Of a stretch of 29,176 nt of DNA, positions 7,466 to 13,988 are shown in pieces. The notes beneath the pieces were generated by a model that ran no database searches, was not told the DNA's origin, and saw only the letters and a program-made list of their open reading frames with translations. The stretch is from JACQMJ01 sp964373495. GTDB lineage: Bacteria > Patescibacteriota > Minisyncoccia > Sungbacterales > SURF-37. Where the stretch lies: the NCBI GenBank assembly GCA_964373495.1, contig CAYJUW010000005.1, positions 1 through 29,176 of the forward strand. The letters run 5' to 3'. Numbering within the stretch: the first letter of the stretch is position 1; each line of letters opens with the position of its first letter. The translations under genes were made by a program, and so were the position numbers.

Positions 7466-8062
7466 TCAGGCCGGTTTGGGGAGAACTTCGCCCGCCACCT
7501 TTCCGGCAATTTTGATAGACGGCCGGAGGGTCGCTTCGCCCTCATCCCACGATGCCGGGCAGACCCGGCCGGGATGTTCATGCACGAACTTCAGGGCCTT
7601 CAGCTTGCGCAGGAGCTCGCCGGCGGAGCGGCCGATATTGTCCGAGACGATGTCGCAGGCCCGGAGCACGCCGTCGGGATCAATGATAAAGGCCGCCCGC
7701 TGGGCAACGCCGCCTTCCTCATCGTAGATGCCAAGCTCGCGCGCCAAGCGGCCGTTGTGATCGGCAGCCATGGGGTAGGAGAGGCCAGTGATCAGCGTCT
7801 CGGCATCCACCCAGCCCTTATGGGTGTAGACGGTGTCGGTCGAAGCGGAGACGATTGCAGCGCCAAGTCCTGAAAATTCTTCGAAGCGCGTGTTCAAATC
7901 AGCAAGCTCGGTCGGGCAGACAAAGGTGAAATCCTTGGGGTACCAAAAGAGGATCAGCCATTTGCCGGCAAAATCCGCGGAGGTCAAGCGGCCGACATCA
8001 TCCCGTTCGGGGAAATAGGTCTCCAGCGAGAACTCGGGAAATTTTTGGTCAACGATGAACAT
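7466..8062 (-). CDS. 2-Cys peroxiredoxin (AhpC/TSA family)
   Basis: This thiol peroxidase reduces hydrogen and organic peroxides in the cytoplasm. The product has 198 residues from ATG 8062. The peroxidatic cysteine is Cys49 in the signature DFTFVCPTEL, and the resolving cysteine is about Cys168 in GRVCPASW, so it is a typical 2-Cys enzyme. The FIIDPDGVLRACDIVSDNIGR segment is the usual fifth-strand region. Translation upstream of 8062 is possible in frame but gives an unrelated hydrophobic stretch that overlaps the divergent promoter; 8062 begins exactly at the conserved FIVDQKFPEFSL. A TATACT box ends 4 nt before this ATG, so the message is probably leaderless. No reductase gene (trx, ahpF) is visible nearby. 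Confidence 0.94.
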   Translation of the reverse strand: MFIVDQKFPEFSLETYFPERDDVGRLTSADFAGKWLILFWYPKDFTFVCPTELADLNTRFEEFSGLGAAIVSASTDTVYTHKGWVDAETLITGLSYPMAADHNGRLARELGIYDEEGGVAQRAAFIIDPDGVLRACDIVSDNIGRSAGELLRKLKALKFVHEHPGRVCPASWDEGEATLRPSIKIAGKVAGEVLPKPA

Positions 8063-8074
8063 AAGGAGTATAGT
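8045..8074. promoter_or_regulatory. Compact divergent promoter between peroxiredoxin and mutY-like gene
   Basis: AGTATAGT at 8067-8074 gives TATACT on the minus strand (8072-8067) and TATAGT on the plus strand (8069-8074), so one near-symmetric box could serve as -10 in both directions. On the plus strand TTGGTC (8045-8050) lies 18 bp upstream. Only 61 nt separate the two likely start codons. Confidence 0.45.
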
Positions 8075-8123
8075 GAGTAGTACGCAATGAATAGTGGCCA
8101 GGAAGCAACGGGAAAAGCGTAGC

Positions 8124-8942
8124 ATGACGGTGAGAAAGTTTCAAGAGGTAATCCGTGCCTGGTACCGGCACCACGGCCGGCACGATCTCCCGTGGCGTAA
8201 GACCCGCGATCCCTACCGCATCCTCGTATCCGAGGTCATGCTCCAGCAAACGCAGGTGTCGCGCGTGCTCCGCTACTACCCGCGGTTCCTGAAGGCATTC
8301 CCTAACCTCACGGCGCTCGCTCAGGCCCCACTGGCGCGGGTGCTCCGGTTCTGGCAGGGGATGGGCTATAACCGCCGCGCCCTCTACCTAAAGCGTCTGA
8401 CGCGAATTATCATAGCCAAACACGTCGGCCGCATGCCACGCGACCCCGCCGCGCTCCGGGAGCTCCCCGGCGTTGGCCCGGCCACGGCCGGGGCCATCGC
8501 CGCCTTTGCCTTCGGGAAGCGGGTCGCATTTCTGGAAACCAACATCCGGCGCGTCTACCTCCATTTCTTTTTTCCGCACCGCCGGCGCGTAGCCGACCGT
8601 GAAATTATCCGTGAAATCCGGCGCACCATGCCGGGCCATGATCCGCGCCAATGGTACTATGCCCTGATGGATTACGGCGCGCTGGCGTTAAAGGGAGTGG
8701 AGAATCCCAACCGCCGGAGCGCCGCGTACCGCCGCCAGCCGCGTTTGAGCGGCTCGCGGCGCGAGCTCCGCGGCAAGATCCTCGCCGCGATCCTCGCGCG
8801 CCGGACGGTCGCGCCAGCAGTGCTTCGCCGGCAGCTCCCGAGCCGGCACTGGGCGGAGGCACTCCGCGACCTCCGCCGTGACGGCCTCGTCCGCCTGCGA
8901 AACCGCCGCCGCTCCGTTATTAAAGTTATTGAAAGTTATTGA
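8124..8942 (+). CDS. mutY: MutY-like adenine DNA glycosylase without Fe-S cluster
   Basis: Members of this HhH-GPD family remove adenine mispaired with 8-oxoguanine. Numbered from ATG 8124, the catalytic Glu is Glu37 in SEVMLQQTQV and the helix-hairpin-helix is LPGVGPATAGAI (about 114-125). The catalytic Asp of the family is replaced by Glu138 in LETNIRRV. The usual four-cysteine Fe-S loop after MDYGA is missing; the protein has no cysteine. The MutT-like C-terminal domain that recognises 8-oxoG is also absent, replaced by an Arg-rich, possibly winged-helix segment (about 205-272). GTG 8094 is an alternative start. The last codons run into the repeat at 8929. The glycosylase fold is secure; the adenine specificity is inferred. 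Confidence 0.85.
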   Translation: MTVRKFQEVIRAWYRHHGRHDLPWRKTRDPYRILVSEVMLQQTQVSRVLRYYPRFLKAFPNLTALAQAPLARVLRFWQGMGYNRRALYLKRLTRIIIAKHVGRMPRDPAALRELPGVGPATAGAIAAFAFGKRVAFLETNIRRVYLHFFFPHRRRVADREIIREIRRTMPGHDPRQWYYALMDYGALALKGVENPNRRSAAYRRQPRLSGSRRELRGKILAAILARRTVAPAVLRRQLPSRHWAEALRDLRRDGLVRLRNRRRSVIKVIESY

Positions 8943-9014
8943 AGTCCGAAAGTTATTGAAGTCCGACTTCAATAGATTACTTCAATAGATTACGACTTCA
9001 ATAGATTAGAGATT
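8929..9014. repeat. AGTTATTGAAGTCC / CTTCAATAGATTA inverted repeats (family D)
   Basis: Three AAGTTATTGAA units are followed by three CTTCAATAGATTA units in the opposite sense, so the block can fold back on itself. It begins inside the final codons of the mutY-like gene (encoding VIKVIESY). A related block, ATCTATGGAAGTCGG / ACTTCCATAGATT, lies at 13139-13190. Confidence 0.8.
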
Positions 9015-9063
9015 AGGACGAAACAATGATTCGCGACGCGTTCCGCGCACATCAGCTTCGACC

Positions 9064-9594
9064 ATGGAATCGAAAAACAAAAAACTCATCTTCCTCTTCG
9101 CCGGCGCCGCCCTCTTCGCCGCAGCGCTCATCCTGGGCGTAAATGCGCTCTTAGCGCGCCTGCCGCACGCGCCGCCATCGGAAGGATCCCCCCTGGCGCC
9201 GATCCGCCGAGATACCGACATCCGCATCCGGGCCCCGGGAGACAAGGGGCCGGGGCGAACCACAGGCCCCATCTACGAAATCAAAAACGGCGGCGTTGAC
9301 GATCGGCCCGTTACCTATACCGCTGCCGGCTTCACGCCGGCCGAGCTTACCATCCGCTCGAGCGACCCCATCGGCTGTGTCATCACCGTCACCAATACGA
9401 GCGCAGCACCCCTGCGCGTCCGGGTCGGCCCGCATGACCCGGCCGGCGACCCGGGCGCCGACTACGGCTCAATCGCCCCGGGCCAAACCGGCATCCTTGA
9501 CGCGCGCTACCCCGGCCTCCAGGAAATCGTCCTGCACAGCCACGACCAGCCGGAGCACACCTTCCTCGTCCGCTACGGCGAGGGATGCCGGTAG
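9064..9594 (+). CDS. Membrane-anchored cupredoxin-like protein
   Basis: The 176-residue product starts with a short basic segment and one membrane helix (LIFLFAGAALFAAALILGVNALL, about residues 8-30), then a Pro-rich linker and an extracytoplasmic beta-rich domain from about residue 78. That domain (VTYTAAGFTPAELTI ... VITVTNTSAAPLRVRV ... PGLQEIVLHSHDQPEHTFLV) follows the cupredoxin strand pattern: GF-P-x-LTI, then a VTVTN strand, then a C-terminal strand preceded by an H-rich loop. His residues in VGPHD and HSHDQPEH could bind metal, but the classical His-Cys-His-Met set is not clearly present, so it may be a structural relative only. It has no obvious operon partner. Confidence 0.6.
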   Translation: MESKNKKLIFLFAGAALFAAALILGVNALLARLPHAPPSEGSPLAPIRRDTDIRIRAPGDKGPGRTTGPIYEIKNGGVDDRPVTYTAAGFTPAELTIRSSDPIGCVITVTNTSAAPLRVRVGPHDPAGDPGADYGSIAPGQTGILDARYPGLQEIVLHSHDQPEHTFLVRYGEGCR

Positions 9595-9724
9595 CGGTAT
9601 TGACATTCAACTTAAAAAGAGTAGCCTAACGTTGTTCTTTCAATTCGCTACCCACTCCTAACGTTCCTAACGATGTGGATCGCTGAGCACGATTGGCCGG
9701 CCTCGGAAGAAAGGGAGGGGAAGA

Positions 9725-10354
9725 ATGGATAGAGCTTCTAAGGCGCTGCTGTCTAAAAGACACCGCAGGCGCCGGAGTGTGTCGTGGCCGTCTGCTCTGT
9801 TTGTGGTTGCCTGCGGCGTGTTCGTCCCGCTCGCTTTAAGTATAGTGGCCTGTCCACTGCTCCAACGGTGGCGGGAACGCCCGCCGCAGGTATCGGAGGC
9901 ACCCCGCCTTCAGGAGCACGAACGCCTTGTTATCGAGGAGGCCGTAGGATTTGCCCGCCTTTGGAAGCACCGTGAAGGGTTTCTCCAGGCAGTGGGACAG
10001 CCGCTCGATTGGAAGCCCGCGGACTACCACAAGGCGCGTCAGCTCTTCGAGGAAGCGCGTCCATATTTCGAGACCGTTTTTTCGACCGCCGAAAGCCTCT
10101 CCGCCGGGGCCAGCAACCCGGGGGCGAGCTTCCCCGGGCTGGAAGCGGCTCTGGACTTGCTCTTTGAAAAGTTGGCGCTCACCTTCTGCACGGAGTTCAA
10201 ACTGCGCTGCATCCGCGGGGTATTTCCCGTGCCGCGCCTGCTGAACGGCCAAGACACCCCTGCGGAGAACCCAGGGGTGTTTTCATTGTTTCGTCCGCCA
10301 GGATACCCCGCCACGTCAGACGTGGCGGGAGGAATGGCGGCGACGAAACAATGA
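9725..10354 (+). CDS. Membrane-anchored hypothetical protein
   Basis: The start is well marked by GGGAGGGGAAG 4 nt before the ATG. The 209-residue product has an Arg-rich N-terminus (KRHRRRRS), a membrane helix at about residues 22-45 (ALFVVACGVFVPLALSIVAC), then a helical domain (HERLVIEEAVGFARLWKHRE and DYHKARQLFEEARPYFETVF). The family is not recognised. The C-terminal 35 or so codons run through a terminator hairpin (10254-10282) and a 70-nt inverted repeat, and the stop is its last bases. In the +1 frame a TGA lies at 10242-10244, just before the terminator, so the original gene may have ended there and a late frameshift may have extended it. Confidence 0.6.
   Translation: MDRASKALLSKRHRRRRSVSWPSALFVVACGVFVPLALSIVACPLLQRWRERPPQVSEAPRLQEHERLVIEEAVGFARLWKHREGFLQAVGQPLDWKPADYHKARQLFEEARPYFETVFSTAESLSAGASNPGASFPGLEAALDLLFEKLALTFCTEFKLRCIRGVFPVPRLLNGQDTPAENPGVFSLFRPPGYPATSDVAGGMAATKQ
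10254..10284 (+). terminator. Terminator inside the 3' end of the 9725 gene
   Basis: ACACCCCTG / CAGGGGTGT-type stem followed by TTTTC. It falls within the annotated reading frame, which is unusual. Confidence 0.75.
10284..10353. repeat. 70-nt imperfect inverted repeat
   Basis: Outer arms CATTGTTTCGTC / GACGAAACAATG and inner arms CCCGCCACGTC / GACGTGGCGGG. It lies directly between a terminator and the TPP-like folded element and encodes the last residues of the 9725 ORF. Confidence 0.8.
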
Positions 10355-10460
10355 CCCCCTCCTTTTCGCGCTCCCCATGGGTAGCTACCCGTATCAGGTT
10401 CAAAAACGCGCCGTTACCTCGCCACGATACACGGCAGGTGCCCGCGCCAAAGGAGGGGTG
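10354..10460 (-). ncRNA. Structured element resembling a TPP riboswitch
   Basis: On the minus strand a closing stem (AAGGAGGGG at 10449-10457 against CCCCTCCTT at 10356-10364) encloses a sequence containing TTTGAACCTGATACGGGTA, close to the conserved GAACCTGAT-x-x-GG-x-TA core of thiamine pyrophosphate riboswitches. It is followed by a second stem, GGGTAGCTACCC, and then GGGGAGCG. The other sensor arm (GGGCACC ... GGCGAGGTAA) is only a rough match to the family GGGTGCC ... GCTGAGA. There is no minus-strand gene downstream for it to control, so it may be a relic or a different RNA. It is flanked on both sides by inverted repeats. Confidence 0.35.
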
Positions 10461-10519
10461 AACAATCGCGCCTACCGCAAGCGCCGCAGGATACCGCACC
10501 GCGTGCGGTGCGGTTGTTC
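10460..10519. repeat. Inverted repeat upstream of ftsK
   Basis: Arms GAACAA (10460-10465) and TTGTTC (10514-10519) surround a GC-rich core with ACCGCACC / GGTGCGGT. It contains CCGCAGGATACCGC, resembling CCGCCAGGATACCCCGCC in the repeat at 10284. Confidence 0.65.
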
Positions 10520-10545
10520 ATTTCCGCGGGTAAACCGATTATAAT
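10517..10545 (+). promoter_or_regulatory. Promoter of ftsK
   Basis: A perfect TATAAT at 10540-10545 lies 7 nt before ATG 10553. A -35 is weak: TTCATT at 10517-10522 has 17-bp spacing. Transcription would start at or next to the ATG, giving a leaderless message. Confidence 0.6.
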
Positions 10546-10552
10546 AACCACA

Positions 10553-12697
10553 ATGCCTCGCCGGAACGAACGCAAAAAAGCCGCACGCGACGCACGCGCC
10601 CGCCCGCGGCCGCGCTGGCACGATGACCTGGCGCCTGAAACCAAGCAGAGCATAGTTGCTGTCATTTTTTTTGCGCTGGCCGCCATATCGGTACTGGCCT
10701 ACTGGGGCCGGGCCGGCGCCCTCGGCTCCTACCTCTTCCAAGCCCTGACCTTTGCGGTTGGCCAGGCCTACTTCCTGATCCCGGTCACCTGTGCCCTGAT
10801 CGGTTTTTCCTTTCTCCTCACCTTGAAGCCGCGGCGGGTGCCGACCACGCTCATCGGCGGCGGGCTCTTCCTCGTCTCGGCCTTGGCCGTCGTTGATCTC
10901 CTGTCTCCCAACCGCGCCGGCGGTTGGATCGGGTACCTGGCCAACCGCCCGCTGGTGAGCATGCTTGAGCGCTGGGCCGCGGGCATCATTGAGCTTACCC
11001 TCCTCGTGGTGGCCGTCCTCATCATGGCCAACATCCCGCTTTGGAGGGCCAAGAAACCCGAGGAGGAAGCCGGGGCCGCACCCCAAGCGCTTCCGACTCC
11101 GGCCGTGCCGCTCAGGCCCGGAGCGGAAGGGAACCCCCAGGCGAGAGCCGATGCGCTGCGAGCCGGATCAAGCGTGATGGTCGAGACGGTTGAGCCCCAC
11201 AGCCGAGGGGAGGGCGGAGAGTTTGCCATTCGCGCGAGAAAGCCGAGCAGGGCCTGGCGCCTCCCGCCGTTAGCGCTTCTGGCCGACGACCGCGGCACGC
11301 CATCCTCCGGCGACATCCGCGCCAACGCCAACATCATCAAGCGCACCCTCTTGAATTTCGGCATTGACGTGGAGATGGGCGAGGTTTCGGTGGGCCCGAC
11401 GGTCACGCAATATACCTTAAAGCCGGCCGAGGGGGTAAAGCTCGCCCGGATCTCGGCGCTGCAAAACGACCTGGCCCTGGCGCTCGCCGCCCACCCCATC
11501 CGCCTCGAGGCCCCGATCCCGGGGAAGTCCCTGGTCGGCATTGAGGTGCCCAACCGCTCCATTGCCATGGTCGGACTCAAGAATTTGCTCGAGAACGAGA
11601 TTTTCGCCACATCCGAGGCCCCGCTCCTCTTCGCCCTGGGCCGCGATGTGGCCGGATCGCCGGTCTACGCCAACCTTTCGAAAATGCCGCACCTCTTGAT
11701 TGCCGGCGCGACGGGATCGGGGAAAAGTGTGGCCATCCACTCGATGATCACCTCTTTTTTGTACCGCAACCCGCCCGACACCCTGAAGTTTCTCATCGTG
11801 GATCCCAAGCGCGTCGAGCTGGCTTCTTACACCGGCATCCCGCACCTCTTAGCGCCGCCCATCACCGATCCTAAAAAAACCATCCAGGCCCTGCGCTGGG
11901 CGGTGGGGGAAATGGAACGCCGGTATGAGGCCCTGGCCGCCTCGGGCGCGCGCGACATCGCCGGCTACAACGAGCGGCTGGGGGCAGGCCGCGCCGAGCT
12001 GGCGGAGCCCATGCCCTACCTCGTCATCATCATTGACGAACTCGCTGACCTCATGGCCTCCTTCCCGCGCGAGGTCGAGAGCTCGATCATCCGATTGGCC
12101 CAGATGTCCCGGGCGGTCGGCATCCACCTCGTCGTCGCCACCCAACGGCCGTCGGTTGAGGTCATCACCGGGCTCATCAAGGCCAACATCACCTCCCGCA
12201 TCGCCTTCCAGGTGGCCTCACAGGTTGATTCGCGAACCATCCTTGACGCCGCCGGCGCGGAGAAGCTCCTCGGCAACGGCGATATGCTGTTTTTGGCCGG
12301 GGATACGGCCAAGCCCCGGCGCATCCAGGGCGGATTCGTGTCCGAGGGGGAAGTGGAGCGCGTGGTGAAATTCATCCGCGATCAGACCGAAGCCGCGGGC
12401 GCGGGGGCGCCGGCCGATGAGGAAATCTTTGCCCCGGGTATGCAGAGTGCTGGTGCCGACGCCATGGCCAACGATGATGAATTGGCAGGCGAGGATCCAC
12501 TCTACGAGGAGGCCAAGGACACGGTCGTGAAAGCCGGCAAGGCCTCGGCCTCCTACCTGCAGCGGCGGCTGAAGATCGGCTATGCCCGGGCGGCCCGGCT
12601 CCTCGATATACTTGAGGAACGCGGTGTCATCGGCCCCGGGGAGGGGGCCAAGCCCCGGGAGATTTTCGCCCAACCTGGGGAGACCGAACGCATATAG
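10553..12697 (+). CDS. ftsK: DNA translocase FtsK
   Basis: This septum-located, ATP-driven DNA pump clears and sorts chromosome termini during division. The 714-residue product has a basic N-terminus, about four membrane helices (residues roughly 30-165: QSIVAVIFFALAAISVLAYW, FLIPVTCALIGFSFLL, LFLVSALAVVDLL, LTLLVVAVLIMANI), a linker of only about 80 residues, and then the motor. Walker A is GATGSGKS near residue 385 and Walker B is VIIIDELADLM near 490. The C-terminal gamma winged helix (SASYLQRRLKIGYARAARLL) that reads orientation sequences is present. The frame opens at 10508, but ATG 10553 begins the typical basic head and fits the promoter. The next gene starts 12 nt after the stop. Confidence 0.95.
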   Translation: MPRRNERKKAARDARARPRPRWHDDLAPETKQSIVAVIFFALAAISVLAYWGRAGALGSYLFQALTFAVGQAYFLIPVTCALIGFSFLLTLKPRRVPTTLIGGGLFLVSALAVVDLLSPNRAGGWIGYLANRPLVSMLERWAAGIIELTLLVVAVLIMANIPLWRAKKPEEEAGAAPQALPTPAVPLRPGAEGNPQARADALRAGSSVMVETVEPHSRGEGGEFAIRARKPSRAWRLPPLALLADDRGTPSSGDIRANANIIKRTLLNFGIDVEMGEVSVGPTVTQYTLKPAEGVKLARISALQNDLALALAAHPIRLEAPIPGKSLVGIEVPNRSIAMVGLKNLLENEIFATSEAPLLFALGRDVAGSPVYANLSKMPHLLIAGATGSGKSVAIHSMITSFLYRNPPDTLKFLIVDPKRVELASYTGIPHLLAPPITDPKKTIQALRWAVGEMERRYEALAASGARDIAGYNERLGAGRAELAEPMPYLVIIIDELADLMASFPREVESSIIRLAQMSRAVGIHLVVATQRPSVEVITGLIKANITSRIAFQVASQVDSRTILDAAGAEKLLGNGDMLFLAGDTAKPRRIQGGFVSEGEVERVVKFIRDQTEAAGAGAPADEEIFAPGMQSAGADAMANDDELAGEDPLYEEAKDTVVKAGKASASYLQRRLKIGYARAARLLDILEERGVIGPGEGAKPREIFAQPGETERI

Positions 12698-12709
12698 GAG
12701 GGGAGAAAA

Positions 12710-12892
12710 ATGGAACACTGGCGGAGGGTGGTTGCGATCATCTCCCTCTCAGTACTGGCGGGCGTACTCGGCGCCTGCCGTCCCAACCGGCCCTACATGC
12801 CCGGTAGTGAAACTTCGAACGGAGCGGATGGGAAATACCAACGCTTGAATGGTAACCTGGCGCCTATGCAGCCCAAGCACTGGCTGCAGTAG
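12710..12892 (+). CDS. Small lipoprotein
   Basis: A strong AGGAGGGGAG precedes ATG 12710. The 60-residue product has a type II signal peptide: MEHWRRVVAIISLSVLAGVL then GAC, with lipobox LGAC and Cys23 as lipidation site. The remaining 37 residues are hydrophilic. Bases 12800-12822, encoding part of PGSETSNG, are an exact inverted copy of repeat family A found before atpA, so the mature part may be repeat-derived or truncated. It is probably co-transcribed with ftsK. The function is unknown. Confidence 0.6.
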   Translation: MEHWRRVVAIISLSVLAGVLGACRPNRPYMPGSETSNGADGKYQRLNGNLAPMQPKHWLQ

Positions 12893-12973
12893 GCGCGCTC
12901 AAGTTCGAGTAGCCGCATTGGCGGCCTAAGGACAACCCGTGTCCTTCTTTGCGCTCGACATGTTCTGGATATG

Positions 12974-12999
12974 TTCGAAGTTCTACTACCAGGCATGCC
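12974..12999. repeat. Third copy of repeat family A
   Basis: TTCGAAGTTCTACTACC followed by AGGCATGCC is a diverged, inverted partner of 12798-12818 (CATGCCCGGTAGTGAAACTTCGAA). The two copies flank the end of the lipoprotein gene and could pair into a long stem. Confidence 0.7.
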
Positions 13000-13010
13000 C
13001 GCGAGCCAAG

Positions 13011-13038
13011 CCCCGACCCAAGTGGTCGGGGCGTTCTT
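13011..13038 (+). terminator. Terminator, copy 1 of duplicated module
   Basis: CCCCGACC / GGTCGGGG stem with a 5-nt loop, then CGTTCTTTC. It matches the terminator at 13924-13960 in stem sequence and in its position before a TACAAT box. Confidence 0.75.
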
Positions 13039-13058
13039 TCGCCAACCGACGGGGCGCC

Positions 13059-13064
13059 TACAAT
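13059..13064 (+). promoter_or_regulatory. -10 box, copy 1 of duplicated module
   Basis: TACAAT lies 6 nt before the ATG of the truncated paralogue (13071). Box, spacing and start codon context match the copy at 13976-13981. Confidence 0.5.
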
Positions 13065-13070
13065 ACCCGC

Positions 13071-13223
13071 ATGATCCCGCGACCGCCTGATCAGTACATC
13101 AACCAGCGGAACTTCAAGCTCGCTCGCGGCAGCGCGGCCGAAAATCTATGGAAGTCGGAAAATCTATGGAAGTCGGACTTCCATAGATTGGAATGGACGG
13201 GCGCTGCTCCGACTAATGGATAG
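13071..13223 (+). pseudogene. Truncated paralogue of the 13989 gene
   Basis: The frame begins MIPRPPDQYINQRNFKLA, clearly related to the start of the downstream protein, MITRRIPQRYITQHNFVLA. Right after this match, where the paralogue has its membrane helix, the sequence changes into repeat-derived codons (NLWKSENLWKSDFHRLEW) from the family D block at 13139-13190, and the frame ends after 50 codons. The upstream terminator and -10 box are duplicated too. I read this as a tandem copy whose body was lost or replaced by a repeat. Confidence 0.65.
13139..13190. repeat. GAAAATCTATGGAAGTCGG repeats (family D variant)
   Basis: Two direct copies of AATCTATGGAAGTCGG are followed by the inverted ACTTCCATAGATT. 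It is a sequence variant of the block at 8929-9014. It interrupts the truncated paralogue. Confidence 0.8.
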
Positions 13224-13341
13224 GGTGTTTTTCCCGGACTTTTTCTGGACGCAGATGCCAAACTGTGTATACTATTTTTATCTTGGCCATGTTCGATCGG
13301 CCTGCTCTTTTGGGTATGCATCCACACAGAAAGGGGAAGTT

Positions 13342-13899
13342 ATGAAAGGAAGACCTCGCGGTTGGACACGCACCACGCCGCTTGCCCATGAGCTCACACG
13401 CTCGCTGGAGCGCCGCAGATGGACCTACCGACAGGGAGCGGAGTTTGTCGGTGTAGAGGTGCGGCGCTTTGCGTCCTGGGCCAAAGGAGAGTATGAGCCG
13501 GCGCAGCTGACCCTGGAGCAAGAACAGAAGCTCTGTGAATTCGTGCATTGGCAATGGCTCCCCGGGGAATTCGAGGAGCGCATGGGGGGATTGCGGGAGG
13601 CCGCACTCCGGGGAAAGCTCTCCGCAGTACCGTTGCCGATGCTGGCCGACCGCGGCATTGTCCCGACCGCACGGCAACCGGAGGACGAGCTCGCGCAGGA
13701 AGAACGCGAGCATGGCATTCAGCAAATCTTGCCGCCCCGCCACGCCTTGATCCTCGCGCGGGTTCTCGAAGGCCAGCAGTATGAGGACATCGGAATAGGG
13801 CTCGCGGTTACCAGGGCCTACGTCGGTTGCATCGTGCAGCAGGCGCTCCGGCGGCTCCGCCACCCGCGCCACACCCGGATGCTCAAGGCGCTCGTGTAA
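13342..13899 (+). CDS. DNA-binding regulator with sigma-70 region-4-like C-terminus
   Basis: AAAGGGGAAG precedes ATG 13342, and a TATACT box lies at 13268-13273. The 185-residue product ends with ILPPRHALILARVLEGQQYE ... GLAVTRAYVGCIVQQALRRL followed by RHP. This closely follows sigma-70 region 4 (LPPRE, then [20 protein letters not shown]), the helix-turn-helix that reads the -35 box. There is no region 2, so it cannot act as a complete sigma factor. The N-terminal part (about 11-70: WTYRQGAEFVGVEVRRFASW then AKGEYEP) looks like a second helix-turn-helix. It is likely a promoter-binding regulator or anti-sigma-type competitor. It is followed at once by a strong terminator. Confidence 0.7.
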   Translation: MKGRPRGWTRTTPLAHELTRSLERRRWTYRQGAEFVGVEVRRFASWAKGEYEPAQLTLEQEQKLCEFVHWQWLPGEFEERMGGLREAALRGKLSAVPLPMLADRGIVPTARQPEDELAQEEREHGIQQILPPRHALILARVLEGQQYEDIGIGLAVTRAYVGCIVQQALRRLRHPRHTRMLKALV

Positions 13900-13923
13900 G
13901 CGCGCCCACCCCGCCCAAAAGCC

Positions 13924-13960
13924 AGCCCCGACCAACGAACGGTCGGGGCTCATTTCTTTT
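13924..13960 (+). terminator. Strong terminator, copy 2 of duplicated module
   Basis: A perfect 10-bp stem AGCCCCGACC / GGTCGGGGCT with a 7-nt loop, followed by CATTTCTTTT. Confidence 0.9.
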
Positions 13961-13975
13961 CCGATGGCGCTGGGC

Positions 13976-13981
13976 TACAAT
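13976..13981 (+). promoter_or_regulatory. -10 box of the 13989 gene
   Basis: TACAAT ends 7 nt before ATG 13989, so transcription would begin at about the A of the start codon. The same arrangement precedes the truncated copy at 13071. Confidence 0.55.
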
Positions 13982-13988
13982 GCAGCCG

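Noticed and set aside
12939..13070. 44-codon N-terminal extension MSFFALDMFWICSKFYYQAC before the truncated paralogue
   Set aside because: It is a translation of repeat family A and of the terminator stem. The paralogue evidence places the true start at 13071.
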